A stretch of DNA of 64,000 nt from Methanoculleus receptaculi (lineage in GTDB: Archaea; Halobacteriota; Methanomicrobia; Methanomicrobiales; Methanoculleaceae), in assembly GCF_033472595.1 (NCBI RefSeq), contig NZ_CP137642.1, positions 434,001-498,000 on the forward strand. Reading direction: 5' to 3'. The translations under genes and the position numbers were made by a program. The notes beneath the pieces are model-generated. The model was not told the origin of the DNA and ran no database searches. It saw only the letters and a list, made by a program, of their open reading frames with translations. This document shows positions 41,516 to 48,967 of the stretch, one piece after another (the stretch's first letter is position 1; every line of letters begins with the position of its first letter).

Positions 41516-42483
41516 GCATCCCTCCCCGGCACAAGGTCGCACCCCGTGCACGCCGCGCACATGGTTAGAGCATGGCGGGGGTCGAGCCCGGCCTCCCGGA
41601 GGATCCTCTCGTGAACGCGGGCAAGCGAGAGCAGCCGCTCAGCGGATGGGCGGGACCGGTCGGCAAGAGATGCCGCCGGGGTGAGCGGCCGGAGGATCGG
41701 AATGACCCCGCTCCCGGCGAGGTACTCCATCAACCGCTCCAGGTCGTCGTCGGTCTCGCCGAGCCCAACGATGATGTTCGAGTAGACCCTGCCGTGCCCG
41801 AAGAGCGCCACAGAAGATCTGAGCGCCTCCCGGATCGTCTCCCAGGAGAGCCCCGGGCACATCTTCGCGAAGAGTTCGGGGGTTGCCGCCTCCAGGTTGA
41901 ACTTCACCTCGGCGACGCCCAGGGCATGGAGGCGTGCCGGGGTTCTCAGGGTCGGGTAGATCGAGACCCCGATGGGGAGGCCAGACGAGCGGAGCGCCGC
42001 GACGACCTCCAGGATGTAGGCCTCCTCCTCCTCGATAGAGGAGGCGACGCCGCTTGTGATGGCGATGGCGTCGATCCGGTCCGAGACATCTTTTACCATC
42101 CGGACGATCTCATCGATGGTCTTTCGCCGTCCCGGGAGACCTGGCACCGTGCAGTAGCGGCAATGGAATATGCACGTCCCGCTGACCGTGATGTAGGCCT
42201 GGCGGGGGCAGTGGAGGGCAGGGGGTTCGAGCCGGCCGGAGATGACCTCGCCGTCTATGATGAGGTCGGCCTCCCCGCCTCCACGGTGAACAACCTCGAT
42301 GGGGCTTGCATCATCCATTCCTGCCCTTACCCTCCGGCCACCGCCGGCTGTAAAGAAGATCGACCCTGGCGACCCTGCCGAAGGGCCGGCAGCGGATCGG
42401 GAGATGTATTCATCCGCGGGTTCGCCGGAGAGGCGGACGGCGCCCGTCTCAAGCACCCGGGCTTTCAGGTGCTTCCATTCCAT
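41512..42483 (-). CDS. Radical SAM protein in the coenzyme B operon
   Basis: The 323-residue protein has the radical SAM cluster motif CIFHCRYC (C104, C108, C111), a TIM-barrel continuation (AIAITSGVASSIEEEEAYILEVV, EVKFNLEAATPELFAKM, SNIIVGLGETDDDLERLMEYL) and a C-terminal MCAACTGCDL, three more Cys that may bind a second cluster. It is not the MCR arginine methyltransferase Mmp10, whose N-terminal Cys motif differs. A cluster-sacrificing sulfur insertion would fit 7-mercaptoheptanoate formation, but this is inference. It overlaps marker protein 11 by 19 bases and the TPP gene by 4. Confidence 0.8.
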   Translation of the reverse strand: MEWKHLKARVLETGAVRLSGEPADEYISRSAAGPSAGSPGSIFFTAGGGRRVRAGMDDASPIEVVHRGGGEADLIIDGEVISGRLEPPALHCPRQAYITVSGTCIFHCRYCTVPGLPGRRKTIDEIVRMVKDVSDRIDAIAITSGVASSIEEEEAYILEVVAALRSSGLPIGVSIYPTLRTPARLHALGVAEVKFNLEAATPELFAKMCPGLSWETIREALRSSVALFGHGRVYSNIIVGLGETDDDLERLMEYLAGSGVIPILRPLTPAASLADRSRPSAERLLSLARVHERILREAGLDPRHALTMCAACTGCDLVPGRDA

Positions 42484-43358
42484 AGCGCCAGCGCCTCCTC
42501 GTATCGTGTGGCAAACGGGATCGCCGCCGCCGCCCCGATCGCGCCCCGGCCGTCCATGACGATTGAGAGGCGCCTGTCATCGATGGCGGCAAGGTCATCG
42601 GGAGAGACCTCGCCGCGTTTTACCCGGCAACCGAACTCCTCAAGCGGGGAAGTGTCAAACCCGCGCCAGACCGCCATTCCGGTCTCATCGGAGAGGGTGT
42701 AGTCTTCCAGGTAATCGCGGTAACACCTGATGAGTCCGGCGGGCTCGGAGGTTGCGAACTCGCAGGCGATAGCGACACAATTCTTGGTCCGGTAGGGGAC
42801 AGGGTAGAGCTGTACTATGGTGTGTGAGAGGTAGCGGGAACGCTCGTCCTCCACGGCACGGGCGATGTTGTGGGCCAGCGTCCAGGTGGCCCCCTCTTCA
42901 GCGGTGTCGGTGTCGTCTATACCTATGATCAGCCGTTCACGCCGGGGGAGCCAGATGGTCGAACCCGCAAGGCGGCCGCCGCCGGCAGGGTCGCTCACGC
43001 AGCGGATGACCCCGCCTGCTCCGGCGCGGCAGATGGATGCCCCCACGCCCCCACCGCCGAGGCCGCGGTAGGTGATGGAGATCTCATCATCATCAACGCT
43101 GACGGCGGCAATACCTGCCGGGAAGGTCGAACCTCTGAGGGCGAGATCGGCGCTGCCGGTTGAGAGGATGTAGCGGGTGGTCGCTCCAACGGTGCGGACG
43201 GAGCGGACGAGCGGGCTCCTGGCGTAGTGCTGTTTCACCCACATCGCACCGCCGATGCAGTCGAAGAACTCGATGAGTTCAACCTCTCCACCGGTCTCGT
43301 CGGTCACCGCCACTATCTGTGGATACCGTATCGTGTACGGATCAGAGAGTCTCTCCAT
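42465..43358 (-). CDS. mmp11: Methanogenesis marker protein 11
   Basis: The 298-residue protein starts MERLSDPYTIRYPQIVAVTD and has FFDCIGGAMWVKQHY near 31-45, the GIDDTD nucleotide motif near 146-151 (LIIGIDDTDTAEEGATW), TIVQLYPVPYRTKNCVA and a closing SIVMDGRGAIGAAAAIPFA. It matches methanogenesis marker 11, a family confined to methanogens without a proven reaction. GIDDTD domains in TiaS bind ATP. The chosen ATG overlaps the upstream paralog by 17 bases. Its place with aks genes ties it to coenzyme B or a linked cofactor. Confidence 0.85.
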   Translation of the reverse strand: MERLSDPYTIRYPQIVAVTDETGGEVELIEFFDCIGGAMWVKQHYARSPLVRSVRTVGATTRYILSTGSADLALRGSTFPAGIAAVSVDDDEISITYRGLGGGGVGASICRAGAGGVIRCVSDPAGGGRLAGSTIWLPRRERLIIGIDDTDTAEEGATWTLAHNIARAVEDERSRYLSHTIVQLYPVPYRTKNCVAIACEFATSEPAGLIRCYRDYLEDYTLSDETGMAVWRGFDTSPLEEFGCRVKRGEVSPDDLAAIDDRRLSIVMDGRGAIGAAAAIPFATRYEEALALWNGST

Positions 43359-44298
43359 ACAGTCCTGCCGCTTCCGCACCTTTGTTGCCCCAGAGGACTG
43401 CGCCCAGTGCGCCAATCCGGCCTTTCCGCCCGTTCGAGTCGATAAACCTGACACCCATCCGTGCAGCCTCGGTCTCTGCGTCTTCGAGTGCCAGGATATC
43501 GGTCTTGACCCTCTTGAGATAGGAGGACTCCTTCTCAAACGCGATCCCGCGGTATACGGCGATGCCTGTATCGTTGCTGACACTCCCCGATTCGATGAAG
43601 TCGCGGACGTAGTCAAGGAGCGTGTCCACCTGCCCTGGCCGGACAGCGAAGTTCAGGGCCGACCCGACACAGTTGGTGGTCTTCTTCGGGACGGCGGGGT
43701 TGAGCTGCACGAGGCGCATGTCAAGATACTCGACCCCCGGGATTTTGCAGTTCTCGGCGCAACGGAGTGCAAGGACCCACGTGGCCCCCTCCTCACGGGT
43801 GTCGGTGTCGTCGATCCCTATCGTCACCTTCTCGTAGAGAGGCGATACGATCCGAACCCGGTTGACCCGCGCGCCGCCGATCTTGAGATCCTCCTCGGCC
43901 GGGTACTCCACCCGGATCACCCCCGGCGCCTGCGGCAGGCAGGCCGCGACCCCGACTCCCGCACCGGCGATCCCGGCCCAGGTGGTCACTACCTCATCCC
44001 CGAGAACCTCGACACCCTCAAGTGCCTGGCCGCCGATCTCCCGGTCTGCGGCCCCGAACTTCGCCAGGGTGGTGCCCAGGCGGGCGAGCATCGTCATCAT
44101 CGTCCCTTCAACATCACAGGAGATGGCAGCACCTTTTGCCCGCATCCGGTTTGCCGCATCCCACTCGATAGTTCCCCTGGCCCGGCATTGCTCGCGGATC
44201 TCCGCAAGACCGGTCTTCTGGTCGACCATTACGAGGAACTTCATCGAGAACATCGGCCCGAACCGTTTCCTGGTCTCATCGGGTGTGAGAGTGATCAT
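43342..44298 (-). CDS. GIDDTD-domain protein related to marker protein 11
   Basis: The 318-residue protein has an unrelated N-terminal part (MITLTPDETRKRFGPMFSMK, then FLVMVDQKTGLAEIREQC, EWDAANRMRAKGAAISCDVEG). Its C-terminal half parallels marker 11: YEKVTIGIDDTDTREEGATWV near 160, MRLVQLNPAVPKKTTNCVGSA and NGRKGRIGALGAVLWG near the end. It is the first gene of the nine-gene unit; a TATA-rich stretch (GATATTGATATTTAAGG, about 44335-44352) lies before it. Function unknown; duplication of the marker 11 module is the likely origin. Confidence 0.75.
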   Translation of the reverse strand: MITLTPDETRKRFGPMFSMKFLVMVDQKTGLAEIREQCRARGTIEWDAANRMRAKGAAISCDVEGTMMTMLARLGTTLAKFGAADREIGGQALEGVEVLGDEVVTTWAGIAGAGVGVAACLPQAPGVIRVEYPAEEDLKIGGARVNRVRIVSPLYEKVTIGIDDTDTREEGATWVLALRCAENCKIPGVEYLDMRLVQLNPAVPKKTTNCVGSALNFAVRPGQVDTLLDYVRDFIESGSVSNDTGIAVYRGIAFEKESSYLKRVKTDILALEDAETEAARMGVRFIDSNGRKGRIGALGAVLWGNKGAEAAGLYGETL

Positions 44299-44485
44299 GA
44301 TTGTCACCGAAATTATCGTTAACAAGAATGTCGTTGATATTGATATTTAAGGGGATCGATCGTGAGGAGGCGAGAGGTGGGAAACGGGCTCTGGGAGTTG
44401 ATAAGCGTGGAAGAAAGGCGTTTACACGCGCCCCCTCACCCGGGCGATTTGACGGCCATCCTGCAATAGTCCCCGGGCGCAAGAG

Positions 44486-44494
44486 AAAAAAAAG
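44486..44494 (-). terminator. Oligo-T terminator of ftr
   Basis: Nine A on the plus strand give T9 on the ftr transcript directly after its stop codon (44496-44498), a typical archaeal terminator. Confidence 0.7.
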
Positions 44495-44495
44495 T

Positions 44496-45404
44496 TTATA
44501 GGTAATCGGCCAGAACGTCCTTCAACTCGAGCTTGAACGGCCCCAGGCTGCCGCCGAAGTTCCCGGCGCTGATGTACTTAACGCCCGGCACCTTCGTTGC
44601 GGCGCGGATACCCTCTGCCATCGCGGTCTTTACCGCTTCCTCGGCGACACCGTCGATGACGATCTCGTATATCGCTCCGACACCCTCGGGAACTTTGCTT
44701 CCCGCAACTTTCTCGCGGAGCGTCGGGCAGTAGGCCTCGTTCGTGCTCGCGTTCATGAATCTGTACTTCTTGCTCCCGACCTTTGAACCGCTCGCGACGA
44801 TGCCGCCGGGGAACGGCGTGATGACACCGCAGACACCGCTGATGGCGTCGACCGCCGCCTGTGCGGCCATGAGGGCGGCCATCTGGTTCTCGCCCATGAC
44901 GAAGAAGTTGCCGCCTGCAACACCCTTGACGATACCGAACTCCTCTTCACCGATGTACTCCCCCTCCATGATCGGTATGGCCCATACCGTTCTGCCGCCG
45001 ACCTCACGCTTCTCTTCGTATCCGTCGCCGAAGAAGTGGAGCTTGACCGGGATCTTCTCCGGGACGTCGTCAATGAGATCCGGAAGGCCGTCAAAGACCG
45101 CTGTCGTCGGTGCGGTGAGAACGCACTCGGAGAGGCGCTCCACAACCTGCTCTTTGAGTTTCTTCTTGCTTGCACAGATCAGGATAGCATAGCCGGGTCG
45201 TCCGTCGGGCGTCTCGTCAGGGGAGACAAAGCAGTCGATACCCGCCTCGGCAGGACATCCTATGGTCGAGGTGGCAAACCCTACCGCTTCCAGAGCGGCC
45301 TTGTAAGCCCACTCTTCCGTGACAGCGGTGATGATCGGTCGTGCCACCCAGGTAGGGAAACCCTCCGCATAGGTATCATCGATGGTAACGCCATTCAGTT
45401 CCAT
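44496..45404 (-). CDS. ftr: Formylmethanofuran:H4MPT formyltransferase
   Basis: The cytoplasmic enzyme moves the formyl group from methanofuran to tetrahydromethanopterin, the second step of CO2 reduction. The 302-residue sequence begins [20 protein letters not shown] and has [60 protein letters not shown] and [20 protein letters not shown], all characteristic. Length is normal. It is transcribed away from the fwd operon whose first product feeds it, with about 600 bases between their starts. GAGGTGTAATTT before the ATG holds the ribosome binding site. Confidence 0.96.
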   Translation of the reverse strand: MELNGVTIDDTYAEGFPTWVARPIITAVTEEWAYKAALEAVGFATSTIGCPAEAGIDCFVSPDETPDGRPGYAILICASKKKLKEQVVERLSECVLTAPTTAVFDGLPDLIDDVPEKIPVKLHFFGDGYEEKREVGGRTVWAIPIMEGEYIGEEEFGIVKGVAGGNFFVMGENQMAALMAAQAAVDAISGVCGVITPFPGGIVASGSKVGSKKYRFMNASTNEAYCPTLREKVAGSKVPEGVGAIYEIVIDGVAEEAVKTAMAEGIRAATKVPGVKYISAGNFGGSLGPFKLELKDVLADYL

Positions 45405-45930
45405 AAATTACACCTCGTTTGCTACAATGTTACGATATGGACAGAATAAGGTTTCTTTTTTACGTGACGATGCAGCGTCACCGAAAAGGGCAAAATGGAA
45501 CGATCCGGGTTGTACACTCCTGCACAAACAGTGACACCCGGACTCAGTAGAGCGGTATGGGCGCAGGGGCCCGGTTTTTTAAGGGCGGGGTTGCTGTGCA
45601 ACCTTGTTCTTGAGGGCGAAGAATCGACGGGTACGGGAAATGGATGCTGCTCTCACCGCGCGGCGTATCTCATCCCCCGGTGGTGAATTGAGAGTCCCTC
45701 CACCACCACGGATGGCGTGTTCTCTGGCACCGTTGTTAACTTCGACGTTTACCCACCAATTTTCACCAGCAACACCGGGCTGATATTTATGTTTTATTTC
45801 TCTTCTCCTGTGCCGGAAATGGGTTTAATGGTGAGACCGGGTGGAATTGGTCAACATGGCAATCTGTTTGATTTATAAAATCCTGTGAATAACTGTGCTG
45901 CCCGAATATAAGGCTGCCGAATTTCAGAAA

Positions 45931-45943
45931 GTTTATGTATATT
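45931..45943 (+). promoter_or_regulatory. TATA box of the fwd-hdr operon
   Basis: GTTTATGTATATT preceded by CAGAAA (BRE-like) lies about 57 bases before the fwdG ATG, placing transcription start near 45965-45970. Confidence 0.55.
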
Positions 45944-45962
45944 CTTTGACAATTCTTTTCAT

Positions 45963-45979
45963 ATCGATTTTTAATCGAT
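45963..45979. promoter_or_regulatory. Perfect 7-bp palindrome at the expected transcription start of fwd-hdr
   Basis: ATCGATT-TTT-AATCGAT is symmetric and sits about 25-35 bases after the TATA box, where a bound repressor would block initiation. Candidate operator. Confidence 0.5.
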
Positions 45980-45999
45980 CAGATCTGGTGCGTGAAACC

Positions 46000-46272
46000 A
46001 TGGCATTTGCATTGCACGTCAATATGGAGAAATGTACTGGCTGCAACAACTGCGTGGTGGCATGTCCCGTCGATGCTCTGGAGCTCTATACCGAAGGTCC
46101 GGTAGCCAAGGATAAGATCTACAAGGTCGTAAACGGCAAGGCCGTTATCCTTGATTTCAACGCGGAGCTCTGCGCCGGTTGCGGCGTTTGCGTCGAGGCC
46201 TGCCCCTACGGAGTTATAAGACTTGCAGGACCCTGGGAAAGCCGGGCAAGAGCCCGAAAAGTGGAAGCCTAG
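46000..46272 (+). CDS. fwdG: Formylmethanofuran dehydrogenase subunit G (two 4Fe-4S ferredoxin)
   Basis: The 90-residue ferredoxin carries two 4Fe-4S motifs: CTGCNNCVVACP near 14-25 and CAGCGVCVEACP near 60-71. It relays electrons between the FwdF wire and the tungsten/molybdenum active subunit. The ATG at 46000 follows the promoter region; the longer frame from 45895 runs through the TATA box and is not used. It is the first gene of a ten-gene operon, with fwdF starting 15 bases after the stop. Confidence 0.88.
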   Translation: MAFALHVNMEKCTGCNNCVVACPVDALELYTEGPVAKDKIYKVVNGKAVILDFNAELCAGCGVCVEACPYGVIRLAGPWESRARARKVEA

Positions 46273-46287
46273 GAGTGATACAAGAGT

Positions 46288-47457
46288 ATGGCATTGTTTC
46301 CAAAGTATTCCAAAATGCGGGAAGGACAGAACGTTATTATGGAGCAGAGGCTCCTGAAAGCGGTCAACAACCTGATCCTGAACGCTGAGACCTGTACGGG
46401 CTGCGGCATCTGTGTTGACGCCTGTCCGGAAGAGGCAATCGCGCTCGGCCCGGTTGGTGCAACACGCCGTGGTGCGATCGACTATGCTGAACCCGTAGAC
46501 GTCGATCCCGAGAAGTGTTCCTACTGCGGTGTCTGCGTCATCATGTGCCCCTTCAATGCGATGACGCTCAAGATCGATGGAGAGGAGAGGCTCCCGATCA
46601 TCGAGAAGGAGGGATTCCCCACATACGACATGGTCACCGAGATTGACGAAGAGAAGTGCAACCGGTGCACCATCTGTGAGGAGGTCTGCCCGCGGGATGC
46701 CATCAACCGGGACGTCCCGGCCTTTGAAGGCACTGACGAAGCCGGCAAACCCCGCCAGTCGGCACTTGAGACCAGGACGACGTTTACCGTCGACACCGAG
46801 AAGTGCGATTACTGCGGGATCTGCGGCGCGCTCTGCCCGAGCATCACCGTTGTTCGTAAACCCACGACCCCCGAGACCGCCAAGATCGAAGGCGAGGTCG
46901 AGTGGGAAGAGAGCACCTGCGACGGCTGCATGATCTGTGTCGAGGCCTGCCCCAAGGAGGCGATCACCCTGGAACGTGAGTTCGTCAGCGACACGCTGCC
47001 CGGCAAGGTCGAGATCGAGCAGGACAACTGCTGCACCTGCACCTGGTGCGTACACACCTGTCCCGAAGAGGCGATCACCGTCGAGAAGATCTTTGAAGGG
47101 GATATCGAGATCTACCCAGAGAAGTGCCCAGGTGGCTGTTCGACCTGTGTTGAGGTCTGCCCCTGCAATGCGCTTTACCTGCCAACCCCTCTCCCGGCAA
47201 AGCTGATGAAGGGGCAGATTGAGTCCAATATAGCCATCAACAAGGATTTCTGTATCTTCTGCGGCGCATGTGTCAATGCCTGCCCGAGCGAGGGTGCAAT
47301 TGTCCTTAAGCGGACGGGTATCCGGATGCAGGAGAAGGATACGGATCTCTTCAAGCAGATCAAGGAGAAACTGCTCACCACCAGGACATCAAAGGTCAAA
47401 GAGACCACCCCTGGAGCGGTTGAGATCAAGGTTCTGAAAGAAGCAGAAGAGGCGTGA
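46288..47457 (+). CDS. fwdF: Polyferredoxin FwdF
   Basis: The 389-residue electron wire has eight 4Fe-4S motifs in series: CTGCGICVDAC, CSYCGVCVIMC, CNRCTICEEVC, CDYCGICGALC, CDGCMICVEAC, CCTCTWCVHTC, CPGGCSTCVEVC and CIFCGACVNAC. The seventh has an extra Gly, giving CxxxCxxC spacing. In the Fwd complex FwdF links active-site modules to the electron donor, and in Hdr-Fwd assemblies to HdrA. Next gene hdrC starts 10 bases on. Confidence 0.93.
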   Translation: MALFPKYSKMREGQNVIMEQRLLKAVNNLILNAETCTGCGICVDACPEEAIALGPVGATRRGAIDYAEPVDVDPEKCSYCGVCVIMCPFNAMTLKIDGEERLPIIEKEGFPTYDMVTEIDEEKCNRCTICEEVCPRDAINRDVPAFEGTDEAGKPRQSALETRTTFTVDTEKCDYCGICGALCPSITVVRKPTTPETAKIEGEVEWEESTCDGCMICVEACPKEAITLEREFVSDTLPGKVEIEQDNCCTCTWCVHTCPEEAITVEKIFEGDIEIYPEKCPGGCSTCVEVCPCNALYLPTPLPAKLMKGQIESNIAINKDFCIFCGACVNACPSEGAIVLKRTGIRMQEKDTDLFKQIKEKLLTTRTSKVKETTPGAVEIKVLKEAEEA

Positions 47458-47467
47458 GGGATAGTCA

Positions 47468-48049
47468 ATGGCAGTAAAGAAAGACTATAAAGACCAGAAA
47501 CTCGCTGAGAAGCTCCGTGACCGGAAGTACTACGTTTCCGACACCAATCCCGAGTTTCTCAATGAGGTTGAGAAGATCGGGCAGACGGCCGCCCACATGT
47601 GCTTCCAGTGCGGCACCTGCACAGGATCGTGCCCCTCAGCACCGCGGAGTTCCTACCGTATCAGGCTGTTCATGCGCAGGGCAGTCCTCGGTCTCGAGGA
47701 GGAGGCTCTGACCGACCCGGACCTCTGGCTCTGCACCACCTGTTACACCTGCACCGACCGGTGTCCGCGTGATCTCGCACCGACCGATGCTATCATGGCG
47801 ATGAGGAACATTGCCGCCCGTCGTGACATAATACCGCGCAACTTCCTCCAGACCGTACAGCTCATCTACAAGACGGGTCACGGCGTCCCGAACAACGACG
47901 CAAACCGCGCTGCCAGAAAGAAGCTCGGTCTCGACGCGGAGCCGGAGACAACGCACAAATACCCTGAGTATCTCCCGGGCGTCAGGAAGATCCTGGACCA
48001 CTACGGGCTGAAGGAACGTGCCGACCGGATACTGGCGGAGGGTGAGTGA
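47468..48049 (+). CDS. hdrC: Heterodisulfide reductase subunit C
   Basis: The 193-residue iron-sulfur protein carries two 4Fe-4S sites: MCFQCGTCTGSCPSAPRSS near 45-63 and LCTTCYTCTDRCPRDLAPTDAI near 87-108. It passes electrons from HdrA to the noncubane clusters of HdrB, which split CoM-S-S-CoB. The C-terminal helices (AARKKLGLDAEPETTHKYPEYLPGVRKILDHYGL) are typical. It lies between fwdF and hdrB with gaps of 10 and 4 bases. Confidence 0.94.
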   Translation: MAVKKDYKDQKLAEKLRDRKYYVSDTNPEFLNEVEKIGQTAAHMCFQCGTCTGSCPSAPRSSYRIRLFMRRAVLGLEEEALTDPDLWLCTTCYTCTDRCPRDLAPTDAIMAMRNIAARRDIIPRNFLQTVQLIYKTGHGVPNNDANRAARKKLGLDAEPETTHKYPEYLPGVRKILDHYGLKERADRILAEGE

Positions 48050-48053
48050 AACC

Positions 48054-48956
48054 ATGAGCGAGAACAAGCGTCAGTATGCATTCTTCCTCGGGTGTGTCGC
48101 CCCGAACCGCTACCCCGGCATCGAGGCGGCGGCCATAAAGACCAGTGAGAAGGTCGGCATCGAACTCCTGCCCCTGAAGGGCGCAAGCTGCTGCCCGGCA
48201 CCGGGTGCGTTCGGTTCGATCGATCTAAACATCTGGTACGCGATGGCAGCCAGAAACGTCGTGCTCGCCGAGCAGATGGGCATGGACATCGCCCTGATCT
48301 GCAACGGCTGCTACAAGTCGATCTGGGAAGTCAACCACAAACTGAAGCACAACGACGAACTCCGTGACGGTGTCAACGAGGTGCTTGCAGAGATCGATAT
48401 GGAGTTCAAAGGCTCGATCGACGTCTGGCACCTTGCAGAGTTGTATTACGACCCCGAGATCGTGGGCATCGATAAGATCGCCGAGAGCGTAACCCGCCCT
48501 CTGACGGGTGTAAAAGTCGGCGTCCACTACGGGTGCCACCTGATGAAGCCCCAGAAAGATCGGCACTTCGGCGACACCGAGAACCCGATGTGGCTGGATG
48601 AATTGGTCGCTGCGCTAGGTGCCGAGCCGGTCCAGTACCGCAACAAGATGCAGTGCTGTGGTGCCGGTGGCGGTGTCCGTGGCTATGACCTGACACACGC
48701 ACTCGACATCACGAACGAGAAGATGATCAACCTGCAGGAAGTGGGCGCGGATGCGTTGACCGAGGTCTGTCCGTTCTGCCAGTTACAGTTTGACAGGGGT
48801 CAGCTCGAGATCCAGGACAAGTTTGGCATCGACTGGGGGCTCCCGGTCCTGCACTACAACGAGCTCCTTGGACTGGCGCAGGGTATGAGCCCGGATGATC
48901 TGGCACTCGACCTGCATGCAGTCGACGTTGAGCCGTTCCTGAAGAAGATCCTGTGA
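48054..48956 (+). CDS. hdrB: Heterodisulfide reductase subunit B
   Basis: The 300-residue catalytic subunit has YAFFLGCVAPNRYPGIEAA at the start and two CCG-type cluster domains. The first is GASCCPAPGAF near 43-53 with ICNGCYKS near 84; the second is HYGCHLMKP near 158 with KMQCCGAGGGVRGYD near 200-214 and CPFCQLQFDRGQ near 241. These bind two noncubane clusters that reduce the CoM-CoB heterodisulfide. ATG 48054 is 4 bases after the hdrC stop, with GGTGAG upstream as ribosome binding site. Confidence 0.95.
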   Translation: MSENKRQYAFFLGCVAPNRYPGIEAAAIKTSEKVGIELLPLKGASCCPAPGAFGSIDLNIWYAMAARNVVLAEQMGMDIALICNGCYKSIWEVNHKLKHNDELRDGVNEVLAEIDMEFKGSIDVWHLAELYYDPEIVGIDKIAESVTRPLTGVKVGVHYGCHLMKPQKDRHFGDTENPMWLDELVAALGAEPVQYRNKMQCCGAGGGVRGYDLTHALDITNEKMINLQEVGADALTEVCPFCQLQFDRGQLEIQDKFGIDWGLPVLHYNELLGLAQGMSPDDLALDLHAVDVEPFLKKIL

Positions 48957-48967
48957 GGTGCAAATAC

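Larger units (their letters stand above)
45405..45999. other. Divergent regulatory region between ftr and the fwd-hdr operon
   Basis: No gene is visible in about 595 bases. The ftr end holds AT-rich promoter sequence. The fwd end has GTTTATGTATATT (about 45931-45943), a good TATA box, and a palindrome at 45963-45979. Between lie GC-rich bases and short frames without protein character, for example a 63-codon frame at 45495. Confidence 0.55.

Noticed and set aside
41512-42483. Annotation as Mmp10, the MCR arginine methyltransferase
   Set aside because: The Cys motif lies at residue 104 rather than near the N terminus and the surrounding sequence does not match.
45979-47055. 358-codon frame antisense to fwdG and fwdF
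   Set aside because: Repeated low-complexity pattern caused by the ferredoxin repeats on the real strand.
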